From: an uncultured Clostridia bacterium
GTDB lineage: Bacteria > Bacillota > Clostridia > Christensenellales > Borkfalkiaceae
Direction of reading: 5' to 3'
Assembly (NCBI GenBank): GCA_947589085.1
Contig: CANPZD010000007.1
Location: 1 to 59,899 of the forward strand
DNA: 59,899 bases
The notes under the pieces are model-generated. The model was not told where the DNA came from and searched no databases. It worked only from the letters and a program-made list of their open reading frames with translations. The stretch's first letter is position 1, and each line of letters begins with the position of its first letter. Below, in pieces: positions 17,202 through 25,743 of the stretch. Made by a program: the position numbers and the translations under genes.

Positions 17202-18511
17202 AGATCCTGCTCCTTTTTGCAGCGCGTCTGGATCCGTATGGGCGTACCGGAAAAATCATACGCCTCGCGAATGACGTTTTCGAGATACCGTTCATAGGAA
17301 AAGTGCATGAGTTTCTCGTCGTTGACTTGCAGAACAAACAGCGGCGGATACACGGAGACCTGCGCGGCATAATAGAGCTTCAATCTTCGCCCGAGATAGC
17401 TGGGCGGTTCCGAAACGCGCATTGCGTCGATCAGAAGATCGTTGAGCGCGCCCGTGGATACGCGGAATCCGGCGTGCGCATAGACTTCCTCGCACAGAGG
17501 CAGGATCTTTTCCACGCGTTGGCCCGTCTTTGCGGAAATATAGATCGATTTATAATAGCTCATGAATTTGAGATCTTCCGAGAGTTTCTTCTCGAAAGAA
17601 CGGATCGTATCGGTATCTTTCTCGATCGTGTCCCATTTGTTCATGACGATGACGGAAGGTTTGCCCTGCTCGTGCACATAGCCGATGATCCGCACGTCCT
17701 GCTCGGTAAGTCCCTCCGCGCAGTCCACGACGAGAAGGCACACGTCCGCCCGCTTTACCGCGTCGAACGCACGCAGAACGGAATAGTACTCCACATCGTC
17801 GTCGACCGAGCGCTTGCGGCGGATCCCGGCCGTATCGATGACGGTATATTGTTTTCCGTCCCGCTCGAAGCGCGTATCGATCGCATCGCGCGTGGTGCCC
17901 GCAAGCGGAGTGACGATCGTGCGTTCCTGCCCTAATAGCCTGTTGACGAGGGAGGATTTTCCGGCGTTCGGCTTGCCGACGACGGCGATCTTGAGGGAAC
18001 TATCGTCCGAGCCGCTTCCCTTCGGGAAAAATTCCACGGCTTTATCGAGAACGTCGCCCATGCCCCGCCCGTGTTCCGAAGAGACCGGATACGGTTCGCC
18101 GAGGCCGAGCGCATAGAATTCGAAGATCTTGTCGGGAGAATACTCGTCGACCTTGTTGACCACGAGCACGACGGGCTTCCGCGAACGGCGGAGCATCTCC
18201 GCCACGTCGTAATCGGAGGCGGCAAGTCCCTCCCTTGCGTCCGTAAAAAAGAGGATGACGTCGGCCGTATCGATCGCCAACGAGGCCTGCATGGCGATCT
18301 GCCGCCACATGATGTCCTCGCTCCGCAGCTCGATCCCGCCCGTATCGACGAGCGTAAACGGCCTTCCCCGCCATTCGGCGTCCACGGTGACGCGGTCGCG
18401 CGTGACGCCCGGCCTGTTCTCTGTTATGGAAATTTTCCGGCCCGCGACCCGATTGAAAAAAGTGCTCTTCCCGACGTTCGGACGGCCGACGATCGCTATG
18501 ACAGGCGTCAT
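17198..18511 (-). CDS. der: Ribosome assembly GTPase Der (EngA)
   Basis: Essential GTPase of 50S assembly with two G domains in tandem and a C-terminal KH-like domain. The 437-residue product shows GRPNVGKS then DTGG and NKVD for the first domain, and GKPNAGKS, DTAGI and NKWD for the second; the end (SEPPSYLGRRLKLYYAAQV, PIRIQTR) is the KH part. The start MTPVIAIVGRPN follows GAAGGAG; a longer frame to 18565 has no family support. It is downstream of a small membrane gene by 13 bp and overlaps plsY by four. Confidence 0.97.
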   Translation of the reverse strand: MTPVIAIVGRPNVGKSTFFNRVAGRKISITENRPGVTRDRVTVDAEWRGRPFTLVDTGGIELRSEDIMWRQIAMQASLAIDTADVILFFTDAREGLAASDYDVAEMLRRSRKPVVLVVNKVDEYSPDKIFEFYALGLGEPYPVSSEHGRGMGDVLDKAVEFFPKGSGSDDSSLKIAVVGKPNAGKSSLVNRLLGQERTIVTPLAGTTRDAIDTRFERDGKQYTVIDTAGIRRKRSVDDDVEYYSVLRAFDAVKRADVCLLVVDCAEGLTEQDVRIIGYVHEQGKPSVIVMNKWDTIEKDTDTIRSFEKKLSEDLKFMSYYKSIYISAKTGQRVEKILPLCEEVYAHAGFRVSTGALNDLLIDAMRVSEPPSYLGRRLKLYYAAQVSVYPPLFVLQVNDEKLMHFSYERYLENVIREAYDFSGTPIRIQTRCKKEQDL

Positions 18512-18524
18512 GACATTCTCCTTC

Positions 18525-18872
18525 TTACAGCGCGAATCCAAGAACGATTCCGACCGCGAACACAAGCAAACTTACAAAAAACACCGCCTTGAAAAACATG
18601 TTTCTCCTGCGCACGAAGATCCATGCGGGCAGCGCCACCGCCGCAAGCAGAAACAGCTGCGCGACCATGACGACGATGCCGAACGTCTTTCGCGCTTCGT
18701 CTTTCAGGGCATAGTTGAGCACCGGCCCCACGACAAGGAGCACGGCCGCCACGACAAGGGCAAAAAAGGCGACAAATCCCGCAAATCGTGCGGAAAACGA
18801 ATCTTTTTTGCGCTCTTTTTCCTGTTTTCGATCCTGTGCGGGCGCTTCCCGCACGTTGTTCTTCTTTTTCAT
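18525..18872 (-). CDS. Small three-helix membrane protein
   Basis: Unknown function. The 115-residue product begins with a highly charged segment of about 28 residues (KKKNNVREAPAQDRKQEKERKK), then three hydrophobic helices at about 31-52, 65-84 and 92-114, predicting a cytoplasmic basic N-terminus. It lies between pyrR and der, 13-16 bp from each, in the same operon. A GGGAG element precedes the ATG at some distance. No family could be assigned by eye. Confidence 0.75.
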   Translation of the reverse strand: MKKKNNVREAPAQDRKQEKERKKDSFSARFAGFVAFFALVVAAVLLVVGPVLNYALKDEARKTFGIVVMVAQLFLLAAVALPAWIFVRRRNMFFKAVFFVSLLVFAVGIVLGFAL

Positions 18873-18888
18873 GAACCCATTTCTCCCG

Positions 18889-19404
18889 TCAATTCTTTTC
18901 GAGCAGAACGCAATCCTCGCCGTCCGTCTCCGTGAATTTTACCCGAATTTTTTCGCGCTTGGCGGTGGGCACGTATTTGCCGACCCCCTCCGCAAACAGA
19001 GGCAATTCGCGGTGTCCTCTGTCCACAAGGCAATACAGCCGCACGGAACGGGCGCATGCGGACAGCGCTTTGACGGCGGCATATCCCCCTCTTCCCGTAA
19101 AGAGCACGTCGTCACAGAGGATCACGTCTTTGCCCGTCAGATCGAAATGAATATCCTCCGCCGTGCATTCCGCCTCTCCGTGGAGAGACCCGTCCCCGCG
19201 CGCATGGGAAACTTCGAGCAGGCCGAGCGGCAGAAGCACGCCCTCCGAACGGGCGATCTCCTCCTGGATCCTGCTCGCCAGAACGCCCCCGCGCCTGCCG
19301 ATGCCGACGACGGCGAGATCGCGCACATCCTCCGTCTTTTCCACGGCCTGCGCGGCAAGACGGCGCACGGCGCGTACGATATCGTTTCCCGTAAGAATGA
19401 TCAT
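18889..19404 (-). CDS. pyrR: PyrR-type phosphoribosyltransferase
   Basis: Predicted bifunctional pyr-operon attenuation protein and uracil phosphoribosyltransferase. The 171 residues carry the PRPP-binding loop VILCDDVLFTGR (94-105), the flexible region VSHARGDG, and LVDRGHRELPLFAEGVGKYVPTA, close to the PyrR pattern. PyrR binds pyr mRNA in a UMP-dependent way; no pyr genes or attenuator occur in this window, so regulation would act in trans. It overlaps the preceding pseudouridine synthase gene by four bases, the order lspA-rluD type-pyrR being classic for Firmicutes. Confidence 0.88.
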   Translation of the reverse strand: MIILTGNDIVRAVRRLAAQAVEKTEDVRDLAVVGIGRRGGVLASRIQEEIARSEGVLLPLGLLEVSHARGDGSLHGEAECTAEDIHFDLTGKDVILCDDVLFTGRGGYAAVKALSACARSVRLYCLVDRGHRELPLFAEGVGKYVPTAKREKIRVKFTETDGEDCVLLEKN

Positions 19405-20309
19405 GATTCGCTCCTCAAAATTTCCAAAATGCGCAGGAAGTAGTCGGGCATGGGTGCCTCAAACGTCATGGTCTGCCCTGTTTTGGGATGCGTGAACGTG
19501 AGGCGGTACGCATGCAGAAGCTGACCGTTCAGCTGGAATCTCTGTTTCTTATATCCGTAAAGGAGATCGCCCACGACAGGGTGCCCCATGTATTTGGCGT
19601 GAACGCGGATCTGATGCGTGCGGCCCGTTTTCAGGGAAAACCGCATGAGCGTATTGTTCTTGAACCGCTCGACCACGAAATAATCCGTCTCCGCCCGGCG
19701 GCCGCGCCCCTCCGGATAAATCACCTGGCGGCAGGTGTTCGTGTAATCGCGGCCGATATTCGTCACGATCGTTCCGCTGTCCTGCTTCACAACGCCCTCC
19801 AACAGCGCATAGTATTCGCGTTTGGCGGACTTTTCGGCGATCTGTTTGGAGAGAGAGAGGTGCGCTTCGTCGTTTTTCGCGACGACGAGCAACCCGGAAG
19901 TATCTTTATCGAGCCGGTGCACGATCCCCGGCCGCAGCGCGCCGTTGATCCCGCTCAGAGAATTCAGATGAAAGAGCAGCGCGTTGACGAGCGTCCCTTC
20001 GTAATTGTTCCAACCCGGATGCACGACCATGCCCTGCGGCTTGTTGATCACGGCTAAGTCGTCGTCCTCGTACACGATATTGATGGGAATATCCTCCGCC
20101 TTCGCCTCGATGGGCAACGGATCGGGGATCTCGATTTCGACGACGTCGCCGATTTTCAGCCTTGTTCCGCTCTTCGGATTCACCCCGTTTACCCATACCA
20201 TATTCTCCTCCGCGATCCGTTTGATCGCAGAGCGGGTAAGTTCCGTATGCGCTGCCAAAAACACGTCGACCCGTTCGGGAATATCTGCCGTAAAACTGAG
20301 TTTTTCCAT
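19401..20309 (-). CDS. RluD-family 23S rRNA/tRNA pseudouridine synthase
   Basis: Isomerises specific uridines to pseudouridine in structured RNA. The 302-residue chain begins with an S4-like RNA-binding domain (VDVFLAAHTELTRSAIKRI, VNGVNPKSGTRLKIGDVVEIE) followed by the catalytic domain with HRLDKDTSGL, whose Asp is the nucleophile, and GRTHQIRVHAKYMGHPVVGD. The start MEKLSFTADIPERVD follows AAGGAAT. It is two bases downstream of lspA and overlaps pyrR by four. The gene matches B. subtilis ylyB in position; the exact RNA target is not inferable. Confidence 0.93.
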   Translation of the reverse strand: MEKLSFTADIPERVDVFLAAHTELTRSAIKRIAEENMVWVNGVNPKSGTRLKIGDVVEIEIPDPLPIEAKAEDIPINIVYEDDDLAVINKPQGMVVHPGWNNYEGTLVNALLFHLNSLSGINGALRPGIVHRLDKDTSGLLVVAKNDEAHLSLSKQIAEKSAKREYYALLEGVVKQDSGTIVTNIGRDYTNTCRQVIYPEGRGRRAETDYFVVERFKNNTLMRFSLKTGRTHQIRVHAKYMGHPVVGDLLYGYKKQRFQLNGQLLHAYRLTFTHPKTGQTMTFEAPMPDYFLRILEILRSES

Positions 20310-20311
20310 CG

Positions 20312-20872
20312 CTATTCCTTTTCCCTCTCTTTCGCCTGTTCCCGCCACGATTTTTTCAGCGGGAACGCCGCGGAGGGGCCTATGAACGCAAGAACGAAAA
20401 TCAATGCGACCGCGCCGAGCGTGATGCAGAAATCCGCAAAGTTGCAGACATTGAAGAATTTCAGATAGATAAAATCTCTCACGACGGGAGCGCCCGCCTC
20501 ATTTTCGACGAAGAGCCTGTCCAGAAAGTTGCCGACGGCGCCCGACGCAATCACAAACAGCGTGATCTGCACGGGAAAATTTTTCTTGAACAGGGTAAGC
20601 GCAAGGACAATGAAGCCTGCCGTAAACACGGGCGTGAGCACCATGATCGCGATCATAAACGGACGGTTCCCGCTGCCCATGCTGAATGCGATCGCGTCGT
20701 TGAGCACATACGTAAATTCGATCCATCCGCGGATGATCGGGATCGGTTGCGGCCGTCCGGAAAGACAGAACTGCGCGATGAGCTTCGTCAGCTGGTCAAA
20801 AAACAGCAGAACAAACAGGATCAGAACGCAGGTCAGAATACGCCGCAGACGGCAGATCCTCTCGTATTTCAT
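20312..20872 (-). CDS. lspA: Lipoprotein signal peptidase
   Basis: Membrane aspartyl protease (SPase II) that removes signal peptides from diacylglyceryl-prolipoproteins. The 186-residue product has four hydrophobic helices and the family landmarks DQLTK, VLNDAIAFSMG (normally NxGAAFG), GAVGNFLDRL and VCNFADFCITLG; the Asp in NFLDR and in NFADF are the catalytic pair. The substitutions in the second and third motifs make it a diverged member. Lgt, the preceding enzyme of the same pathway, is encoded at the head of this operon. The ATG overlaps the upstream gene by four bases. Confidence 0.92.
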   Translation of the reverse strand: MKYERICRLRRILTCVLILFVLLFFDQLTKLIAQFCLSGRPQPIPIIRGWIEFTYVLNDAIAFSMGSGNRPFMIAIMVLTPVFTAGFIVLALTLFKKNFPVQITLFVIASGAVGNFLDRLFVENEAGAPVVRDFIYLKFFNVCNFADFCITLGAVALIFVLAFIGPSAAFPLKKSWREQAKEREKE

Positions 20873-21354
20873 ACGTCGTCCTCCATAAGCCCGAGTTCCC
20901 GACAGAGTTTGCCGAGATCGAGAGGCTGTTTGGGGGCGATCACATCTTCCATATTGAATTCGGACGTCTCCCCGGTCTCTTCGCCGAGTCCGCGCCGCAA
21001 CTCTTCCGTAAAGCGCGAAAACTCCTGAATATCCTCATGGTCCGGATATTTTTCCTGCAATTTTTCGGAGAGAAGGCGGCATTTTTCGGCAAGCAGAAGC
21101 AGTTCTTTGTTTTCGTTTTCCGCTTCCGCCTTGCGGTCCGCGGCAAATTTTTCGCTCTCCTTGGCCGCAAATACGAGCGCGTCGGCCACGCCGGCGCGTT
21201 CCCCTTCCAGCTGGAGCAGCCGCGCCGATAAATTGCGGTTCTCCTCTTTCAGACGGCGCATCTCTTCCCGCTGCGTTCTGATCAGACCGTCGTACTCCTC
21301 TTTGAGGCGCAGAACGAGTTTTTTCACCCGGCGTTCCGTGTAAAGTGCCATCAT
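20869..21354 (-). CDS. Coiled-coil protein, possibly DivIVA/GpsB-like
   Basis: The 161-residue product is nearly all charged coiled coil (about 8-100: VLRLKEEYDGLIRTQREEMRRLKEENRNL and onward), with a short acidic tail ending LGKLCRELGLMEDDV. It lacks the typical N-terminal DivIVA lipid-binding signature, so the assignment to the DivIVA/GpsB type is only a guess from size and coil pattern. It overlaps pncB and lspA by four bases each, so it is translated with them. Cytoplasmic; no signal peptide. Confidence 0.75.
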   Translation of the reverse strand: MMALYTERRVKKLVLRLKEEYDGLIRTQREEMRRLKEENRNLSARLLQLEGERAGVADALVFAAKESEKFAADRKAEAENENKELLLLAEKCRLLSEKLQEKYPDHEDIQEFSRFTEELRRGLGEETGETSEFNMEDVIAPKQPLDLGKLCRELGLMEDDV

Positions 21355-22778
21355 TCCCCCTTTCCGCGGCGCACCATGTCCGTCTTTAACGCGTGCAGTG
21401 CGGGCGATAGATCTACTTTATAGATATGCGGCATGTCCCTTCTCAGATACTCTTCCCAGAAGCGCTTTTTCTCCGCCGCAAGATAGGCGGCATGCGCACG
21501 AAGCGGAAGCGTTTCCCGCACGCGCTTTCCCGCTTTCATGAGCGGCTCGCGCAGCTTCCTCGAAGAAAATCCCGTGATCCGCATGCGCTTCCACGTCTCT
21601 ACCGGGTGGAAGATCTCGAGCGGCTGCCGCTCGTCGATCGTTTCTCCTGCCCGCACGATGTAATCGGCCAGCGCCTTTTCCGTCTTTTTATCGTAGATCC
21701 TGTATACCTCTTTTTCGCCGGGGTTTGTGATCTTCTCCGTCGTATCCGAGAGCTTGATCTTGGGGATCTCCCTGCCGTTTTCGAATACGGCCGCAAGTTT
21801 GTATACCCCGCCGAGCGCAGGCAGATCCGCGCTGGTGATGAGCTTGGTTCCCACACCCCAGGTATCGATTTTCGCGCCCTGCGCCTTTAAGGAAGCGATC
21901 GAATTTTCATCGAGATCCCCCGATGCGCAGATGATCGCGTTCGGGAATCCCGCGTCGTCCAGCATCTTCCGCGCTTCTTTGGAAAGATACGCGAGATCGC
22001 CGGAATCCAACCGGATCCCCTTCGGCTCACGCCCCGCGGCGCGCAGTTCGCGAAACACGCGGATCGCGTTCGGAACGCCGCTGCGCAGCGTATCGTACGT
22101 GTCCACGAGCAGAAGGCAGCCTTCGGGAAAACTCTTGGCATACGCGCGGAAGGCCGTGAGTTCGTCCGGGAAATTCATGACCCAGCTGTGCGCCATCGTG
22201 CCGGAGACGGGAACGCCGAACAGCTTCCCCGCATAGACGTTGGAAGTGCCCGCGCATCCGCCGATGATCGCGGCGCGCGCGCCGTAGATCCCGGCGTCGG
22301 CGCCCTGCGCCCGGCGCAGACCGAATTCCATGACGGTCGGCCCCGCTTCGTCCACGATCTTGGAAGCCTTGGTCGCGATCAACGTCTGATGGTTGACAAA
22401 CGTAAGGATGGCGGTTTCCACGAGCTGCGCCTGGATCATGGGCGCCTTTACGGAGAGGATCGGCTCGTACGGAAATACGATCTCGCCCTCTCTCACGCTC
22501 GTCACGTCGCCCGTAAACCGCAACCGCGCAAGATAGGCGAGAAACTCTTCGGTAAAACAGCCGAGAGAGCGCAGATAGGCGATGTCCTCTTCGGAAAATT
22601 GCAGCTGTTCGAGATAGTCGGCGACCTGTTCCATTCCCGCCGCCACCGAATACGTGATGAGCGCGTTGGGACGGAAAAACACATCGAAAACCGCGATCTC
22701 CTCGTGTCTGCCCTCGTTGAAATATCCCTGCCCCATCGTGAGTTGGTACAGATCGGTGAGCAGCGTCAGATTCCTCAT
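21351..22778 (-). CDS. pncB: Nicotinate phosphoribosyltransferase
   Basis: Joins nicotinate to PRPP with ATP hydrolysis in NAD salvage. The 475-residue protein starts with the diagnostic LLTDLYQLTMGQGYF and contains the active-site region EFGLRRAQG, the phosphorylated histidine in GTMAHSWVMNF, VDTYDTLRSGVPNAI, GIRLDSGDLAYLS and TWGVGTKLITS. Length and motifs match the clostridial branch with a long C-terminal domain. It overlaps lgt upstream and the coiled-coil gene downstream by four bases each. Confidence 0.96.
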   Translation of the reverse strand: MRNLTLLTDLYQLTMGQGYFNEGRHEEIAVFDVFFRPNALITYSVAAGMEQVADYLEQLQFSEEDIAYLRSLGCFTEEFLAYLARLRFTGDVTSVREGEIVFPYEPILSVKAPMIQAQLVETAILTFVNHQTLIATKASKIVDEAGPTVMEFGLRRAQGADAGIYGARAAIIGGCAGTSNVYAGKLFGVPVSGTMAHSWVMNFPDELTAFRAYAKSFPEGCLLLVDTYDTLRSGVPNAIRVFRELRAAGREPKGIRLDSGDLAYLSKEARKMLDDAGFPNAIICASGDLDENSIASLKAQGAKIDTWGVGTKLITSADLPALGGVYKLAAVFENGREIPKIKLSDTTEKITNPGEKEVYRIYDKKTEKALADYIVRAGETIDERQPLEIFHPVETWKRMRITGFSSRKLREPLMKAGKRVRETLPLRAHAAYLAAEKKRFWEEYLRRDMPHIYKVDLSPALHALKTDMVRRGKGE

Positions 22779-23881
22779 TCTTGATCGTTCTCCTTTCCGG
22801 CGCCTTCCCTCGGTTCTTCTTGGGGGGAAGCTTTGCGGGAAGAAAGGGGCGCGGGACGCGGCATACGCGGCTCTTCGCCTTCGCTCTCCTCTTCCGCGTC
22901 GGGCAGCTGCCCCTTGTTTTTCTTCTTTTTTTCCGGTTTCGGGGGATAATTTGCGCCGAACATATTGATCTTCGAATAATACGGCTTGGCTTTCTTATTC
23001 GGTGAAAGATAGTTCGAAATTCCGTACGGGTCCCCCCTGCGGCTGCCGACGAACGCGCCTTCGCGCTTGTAATTTACGAGAAGCAGCGCCAAAATGCAGA
23101 TGACGCCCAACCCCGCCAACAGGATCGCGAACAGTTCCGACCACATCACGCCGCCCGCATTCAAAATGAATTCCGTGTCGCGCAACGGCTCCATACAGGC
23201 GCGCACGGTGCCGTACCAGACAAAATACAGACAGGTCGAAATGCCGTTCGGCTTCTTTTTGCGGTACCAGGTAAACGTAAAGAGAAGCGCCCAACCGATG
23301 AGGTTGAACACCATTTCATAGAAAAAGAACGCATAGTGCCATTCCCCAACGTCGTCGATAAAGACGGCCCACGGGAACCACTGCTGCGAAGGATCGGTCA
23401 CAAGTCCTCCGTACACTTCCTGATTGAAGTAGTTGCCCCAGCGCCCCAACGCCTGCGCGAAGAGGATATTGACGACCACGCAGTCCGCCACGCGCAAAAA
23501 GTCCACTTTGCAACAGCGGCACACGATGAATCCCGCGAGCACGCCGCCGATCACGCCGCCCGTGATGGAAAGTCCCTGCCACGGCGGTTTGATAAAGCGC
23601 ACAAACCACGCCCCGAACGAGTACGAGCCGATGCTTCCGTCCGTGAGACAGGAAAAGAGGCGCGCGCCCACGATCGCAGAGGGAATGCAAGCGATAAAGA
23701 GAATGTAGATGATTCCCGTATCGATGTTGCGCCGCTTCATCAGCAGTACGGAGAGCAGCGACGCGATGAGCATGCCGCACACGATCACGATCGCGTAATA
23801 TTGTATGGGAAGTGTGAAAATATAGATCCCTTTCTCGTATGCGCCGAATACGGGATTGGATGCAAGCAAATGCGACTGCAT
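22775..23881 (-). CDS. lgt: Prolipoprotein diacylglyceryl transferase
   Basis: Membrane enzyme that attaches diacylglycerol to the lipobox cysteine, the first step of lipoprotein maturation. The 368 residues show seven helices and the Lgt signature GRWGNYFNQEVYG (about 150-162), preceded by VGARLFSCL and SITGGVIGG, with the essential Arg in VRACMEPLRDTEF. A C-terminal extension of about 85 residues after the last helix is basic then acidic and proline-rich, atypical for the family. First gene of the operon that also carries lspA; promoter at 23910-23939. Confidence 0.95.
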   Translation of the reverse strand: MQSHLLASNPVFGAYEKGIYIFTLPIQYYAIVIVCGMLIASLLSVLLMKRRNIDTGIIYILFIACIPSAIVGARLFSCLTDGSIGSYSFGAWFVRFIKPPWQGLSITGGVIGGVLAGFIVCRCCKVDFLRVADCVVVNILFAQALGRWGNYFNQEVYGGLVTDPSQQWFPWAVFIDDVGEWHYAFFFYEMVFNLIGWALLFTFTWYRKKKPNGISTCLYFVWYGTVRACMEPLRDTEFILNAGGVMWSELFAILLAGLGVICILALLLVNYKREGAFVGSRRGDPYGISNYLSPNKKAKPYYSKINMFGANYPPKPEKKKKNKGQLPDAEEESEGEEPRMPRPAPLSSRKASPQEEPREGAGKENDQE

Positions 23882-23909
23882 AAACTCCCCCTTATAAAAA
23901 TCTGAATTT

Positions 23910-23939
23910 ATTATACCACCGCGCGCAAGAAAAAGTCAA
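23910..23939 (-). promoter_or_regulatory. Promoter of the lgt-to-plsY operon
   Basis: Minus-strand TTGACT (23934-23939), 18-bp spacer, perfect TATAAT (23910-23915), about 30 bp before the lgt start. Confidence 0.7.
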
Positions 23940-24019
23940 CCCCGGGCGGAATCCCAGCGTAAATTTTTTCCTGTTTTTCCGAAACTGCCCGGAAATTGCG
24001 GAAATCCACGCTTTTCCGA

Positions 24020-24811
24020 TCATCTGAACCGGATCCCGAGCGGCTTGATCGCGCAAAGAACGGGCATTGTGACGAATAAAAGCGCATAATTGAGGAGATT
24101 GTTCCAGAGCTGTCCCATAAACACGAGGCGCACAAGCGCATAGGTAAAATACGTGTTCTTCCCCCCGAAGTGCTCCGCGATCAACGAGAGCGACCGCGAA
24201 GAAAACCCGATCCCGATATAATAGAAATACATTCCCGTCGTGTTGATCCCCACCGAACACACGGCGAGCGTCAACAGACAGGTCAGCGCAAGTTTTGCGT
24301 ATCCGCTCCCCCGAAACCGGAAGGGAAGTTTCATGCAAAGTCCCGCGATCAGCGCCATCGCCGCGCAGGAGATCCCCACCCACGGCATATAGAGAAATCC
24401 CCAGCTGTTCACGAGATATCCGACGAGATCGCCCAAAAATACGGCAATAAATCCGAATACGGGGCCGATCAGGATCCCGGCAAGCACCGAGGCGAAGATC
24501 GTCAGCGAAAACTGCACGTCCGCGAATCGGAATTCGAACATGTTCACGATGATGCACAGCGCGGCCGTCACGCCGAGATAGGCGATGCGCGCCGCCCGCG
24601 TCTTTTTGAGAAGGATCTCGGAATACAGCAGCGTTTTCCACCGCTCCTTTCGGGATTTCTGCGCGGCCTTTTCGGACATAGCAGGCGCGTTTTCTGCGGA
24701 CGGCGCCGCCTGCGCGGACCGGCGGCGCAGCGCGGCCGAAAGAGACGCCGCCAAGAGCAAGAGCGCGGCAACGATCACCGAAAGAACGACGAGAACGGAA
24801 ACGACAGACAT
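24020..24811 (-). CDS. folT: Folate ECF transporter, substrate-binding S component
   Basis: Predicted membrane S component that captures folate and docks on a shared ECF energy module (not encoded here). The 263 residues have one N-terminal helix, a basic linker (about 30-70), then five to six helices beginning IAYLGVTAALCIIVNMFEFRFADVQFSLTIFASVLAGILIGP, the pattern of the ECF S-component superfamily. The riboswitch upstream fixes the substrate class better than the protein does. Start chosen at MSVVSVLVVL with GGAGG eight bases before; the N-terminal extra helix is unusual for FolT. Confidence 0.87.
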   Translation of the reverse strand: MSVVSVLVVLSVIVAALLLLAASLSAALRRRSAQAAPSAENAPAMSEKAAQKSRKERWKTLLYSEILLKKTRAARIAYLGVTAALCIIVNMFEFRFADVQFSLTIFASVLAGILIGPVFGFIAVFLGDLVGYLVNSWGFLYMPWVGISCAAMALIAGLCMKLPFRFRGSGYAKLALTCLLTLAVCSVGINTTGMYFYYIGIGFSSRSLSLIAEHFGGKNTYFTYALVRLVFMGQLWNNLLNYALLFVTMPVLCAIKPLGIRFR

Positions 24812-24812
24812 G

Positions 24813-24835
24813 AAAAAAACCTCCTTTGAGGAGGT
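24813..24835 (-). terminator. Riboswitch-controlled terminator that contains the ribosome site of folT
   Basis: ACCTCC/GGAGGT stem with loop TCAAA (24819-24835), then seven T. The right arm is the GGAGG ribosome site of folT, eight bases from its ATG, so the same hairpin can both stop transcription and hide the start. Confidence 0.75.
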
Positions 24836-24859
24836 CCACCCGGTGTGCCGAAGCACAGA

Positions 24860-24960
24860 TACAAGCGGACGCGCCGCGGCACCGCAGGGCGATCTGCCCT
24901 TTCGTTTGCGAACAACGTCCCGTTTCGCAACACTTAACGCGCCTTGGCTACTCTTCCGTA
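24860..24960 (-). promoter_or_regulatory. Tetrahydrofolate (folT-type) riboswitch
   Basis: Read on the minus strand, the leader has the THF riboswitch conserved blocks in order: GAGTAG, GCGCGTTAAGTG, GGGACGTTGT, ACGAAAGGG, GCGGTG and GCGTCCGCTT. The known class senses tetrahydrofolate and reduces folate uptake when it is abundant. The aptamer ends about 50 bases before the folT start, with a small GTGC/GCAC hairpin and then the terminator/SD hairpin between. The blocks are seen; ligand identity is inferred from the class. Confidence 0.9.
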
Positions 24961-24962
24961 CT

Positions 24963-24991
24963 ATCATAGCATACCCGCAAGGAAAACGCAA
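24963..24991 (-). promoter_or_regulatory. Promoter of the folT riboswitch transcript
   Basis: Minus-strand TTGCGT (24986-24991), 17-bp spacer, TATGAT (24963-24968), placing the start just ahead of the aptamer. Confidence 0.5.
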
Positions 24992-25028
24992 ACGAAATTA
25001 CATAATTTTCCGCAAAATCCTAACACTG

Positions 25029-25724
25029 ATGGATATGGTACTTGTCATCATCCGTACGGCGATCATTTTTCTCACGCTCCTCGTCATCATGCGGCTCATG
25101 GGCAAGCGTCAGATCGGGGAAATGCAGCCGTTTGAGCTGGTGATCACCCTGCTCATCGCGGAACTTGCCTGCATTCCCATGGCGGACGCCTCCATTCCCC
25201 TGCTCTACGGCATCGTTTCCGTCATTTCGATCTACGTTTTGCACGAGATCGTCACCCTGATCGACCTCAAGATCAAGCCGCTGAAATCGCTCATCAGCGG
25301 AAAACCCAGCCTCGTCGTGAATAAGAACGGGATCGACGACTATCAGCTCAAGCGCAACAATCTCGACGTGAGCGATCTCATCGAATCGCTGCGCACGGCG
25401 GGATATTTTTCGCTCGACTGCATCGATTATGCGCTCTACGAATCCAACGGCACGTTTTCCGCGCTTCCCCGCGAAAACTACGAACAGCTTCAGACTTCGC
25501 TCCCCCTCGTGATCATCGACAACGGAAAGTACGATAAAAAGAATTTGGAACTTACGGGGTTGGACGAATCGTTTTTTGACCCCATTCTGAAAAAAGAGGG
25601 CGTAAAGAGCGTGAAAAAAGTGCTTGTTCTCACCGCCGACGGCGAAGGGAAACTGTATTTGCAGGTCAAACGCCGAAAATACAAGGTACTGCAAGTGACC
25701 TACCCCGACGGCAAGACGTGGTGA
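25029..25724 (+). CDS. DUF421 (YetF-type) membrane protein
   Basis: Integral membrane protein of 231 residues, with three N-terminal helices (about 3-20, 35-50, 58-77) containing the family motif RLMGKRQIGEMQPFELV, then a soluble domain with SGKPSLVVNKNGIDDYQLKRNNLDVSDLIESLR and LPLVIIDNGKYDKKNL. Family function is unknown; spore-associated homologues exist in Bacillus. No clear ribosome site precedes the ATG, and the frame is open further upstream, so the start is uncertain, but the N-terminus matches the family. It is paired with DUF4363 downstream, a common clostridial pairing. Confidence 0.88.
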   Translation: MDMVLVIIRTAIIFLTLLVIMRLMGKRQIGEMQPFELVITLLIAELACIPMADASIPLLYGIVSVISIYVLHEIVTLIDLKIKPLKSLISGKPSLVVNKNGIDDYQLKRNNLDVSDLIESLRTAGYFSLDCIDYALYESNGTFSALPRENYEQLQTSLPLVIIDNGKYDKKNLELTGLDESFFDPILKKEGVKSVKKVLVLTADGEGKLYLQVKRRKYKVLQVTYPDGKTW

Positions 25725-25743
25725 TCCCGCGCGCTACATAATT

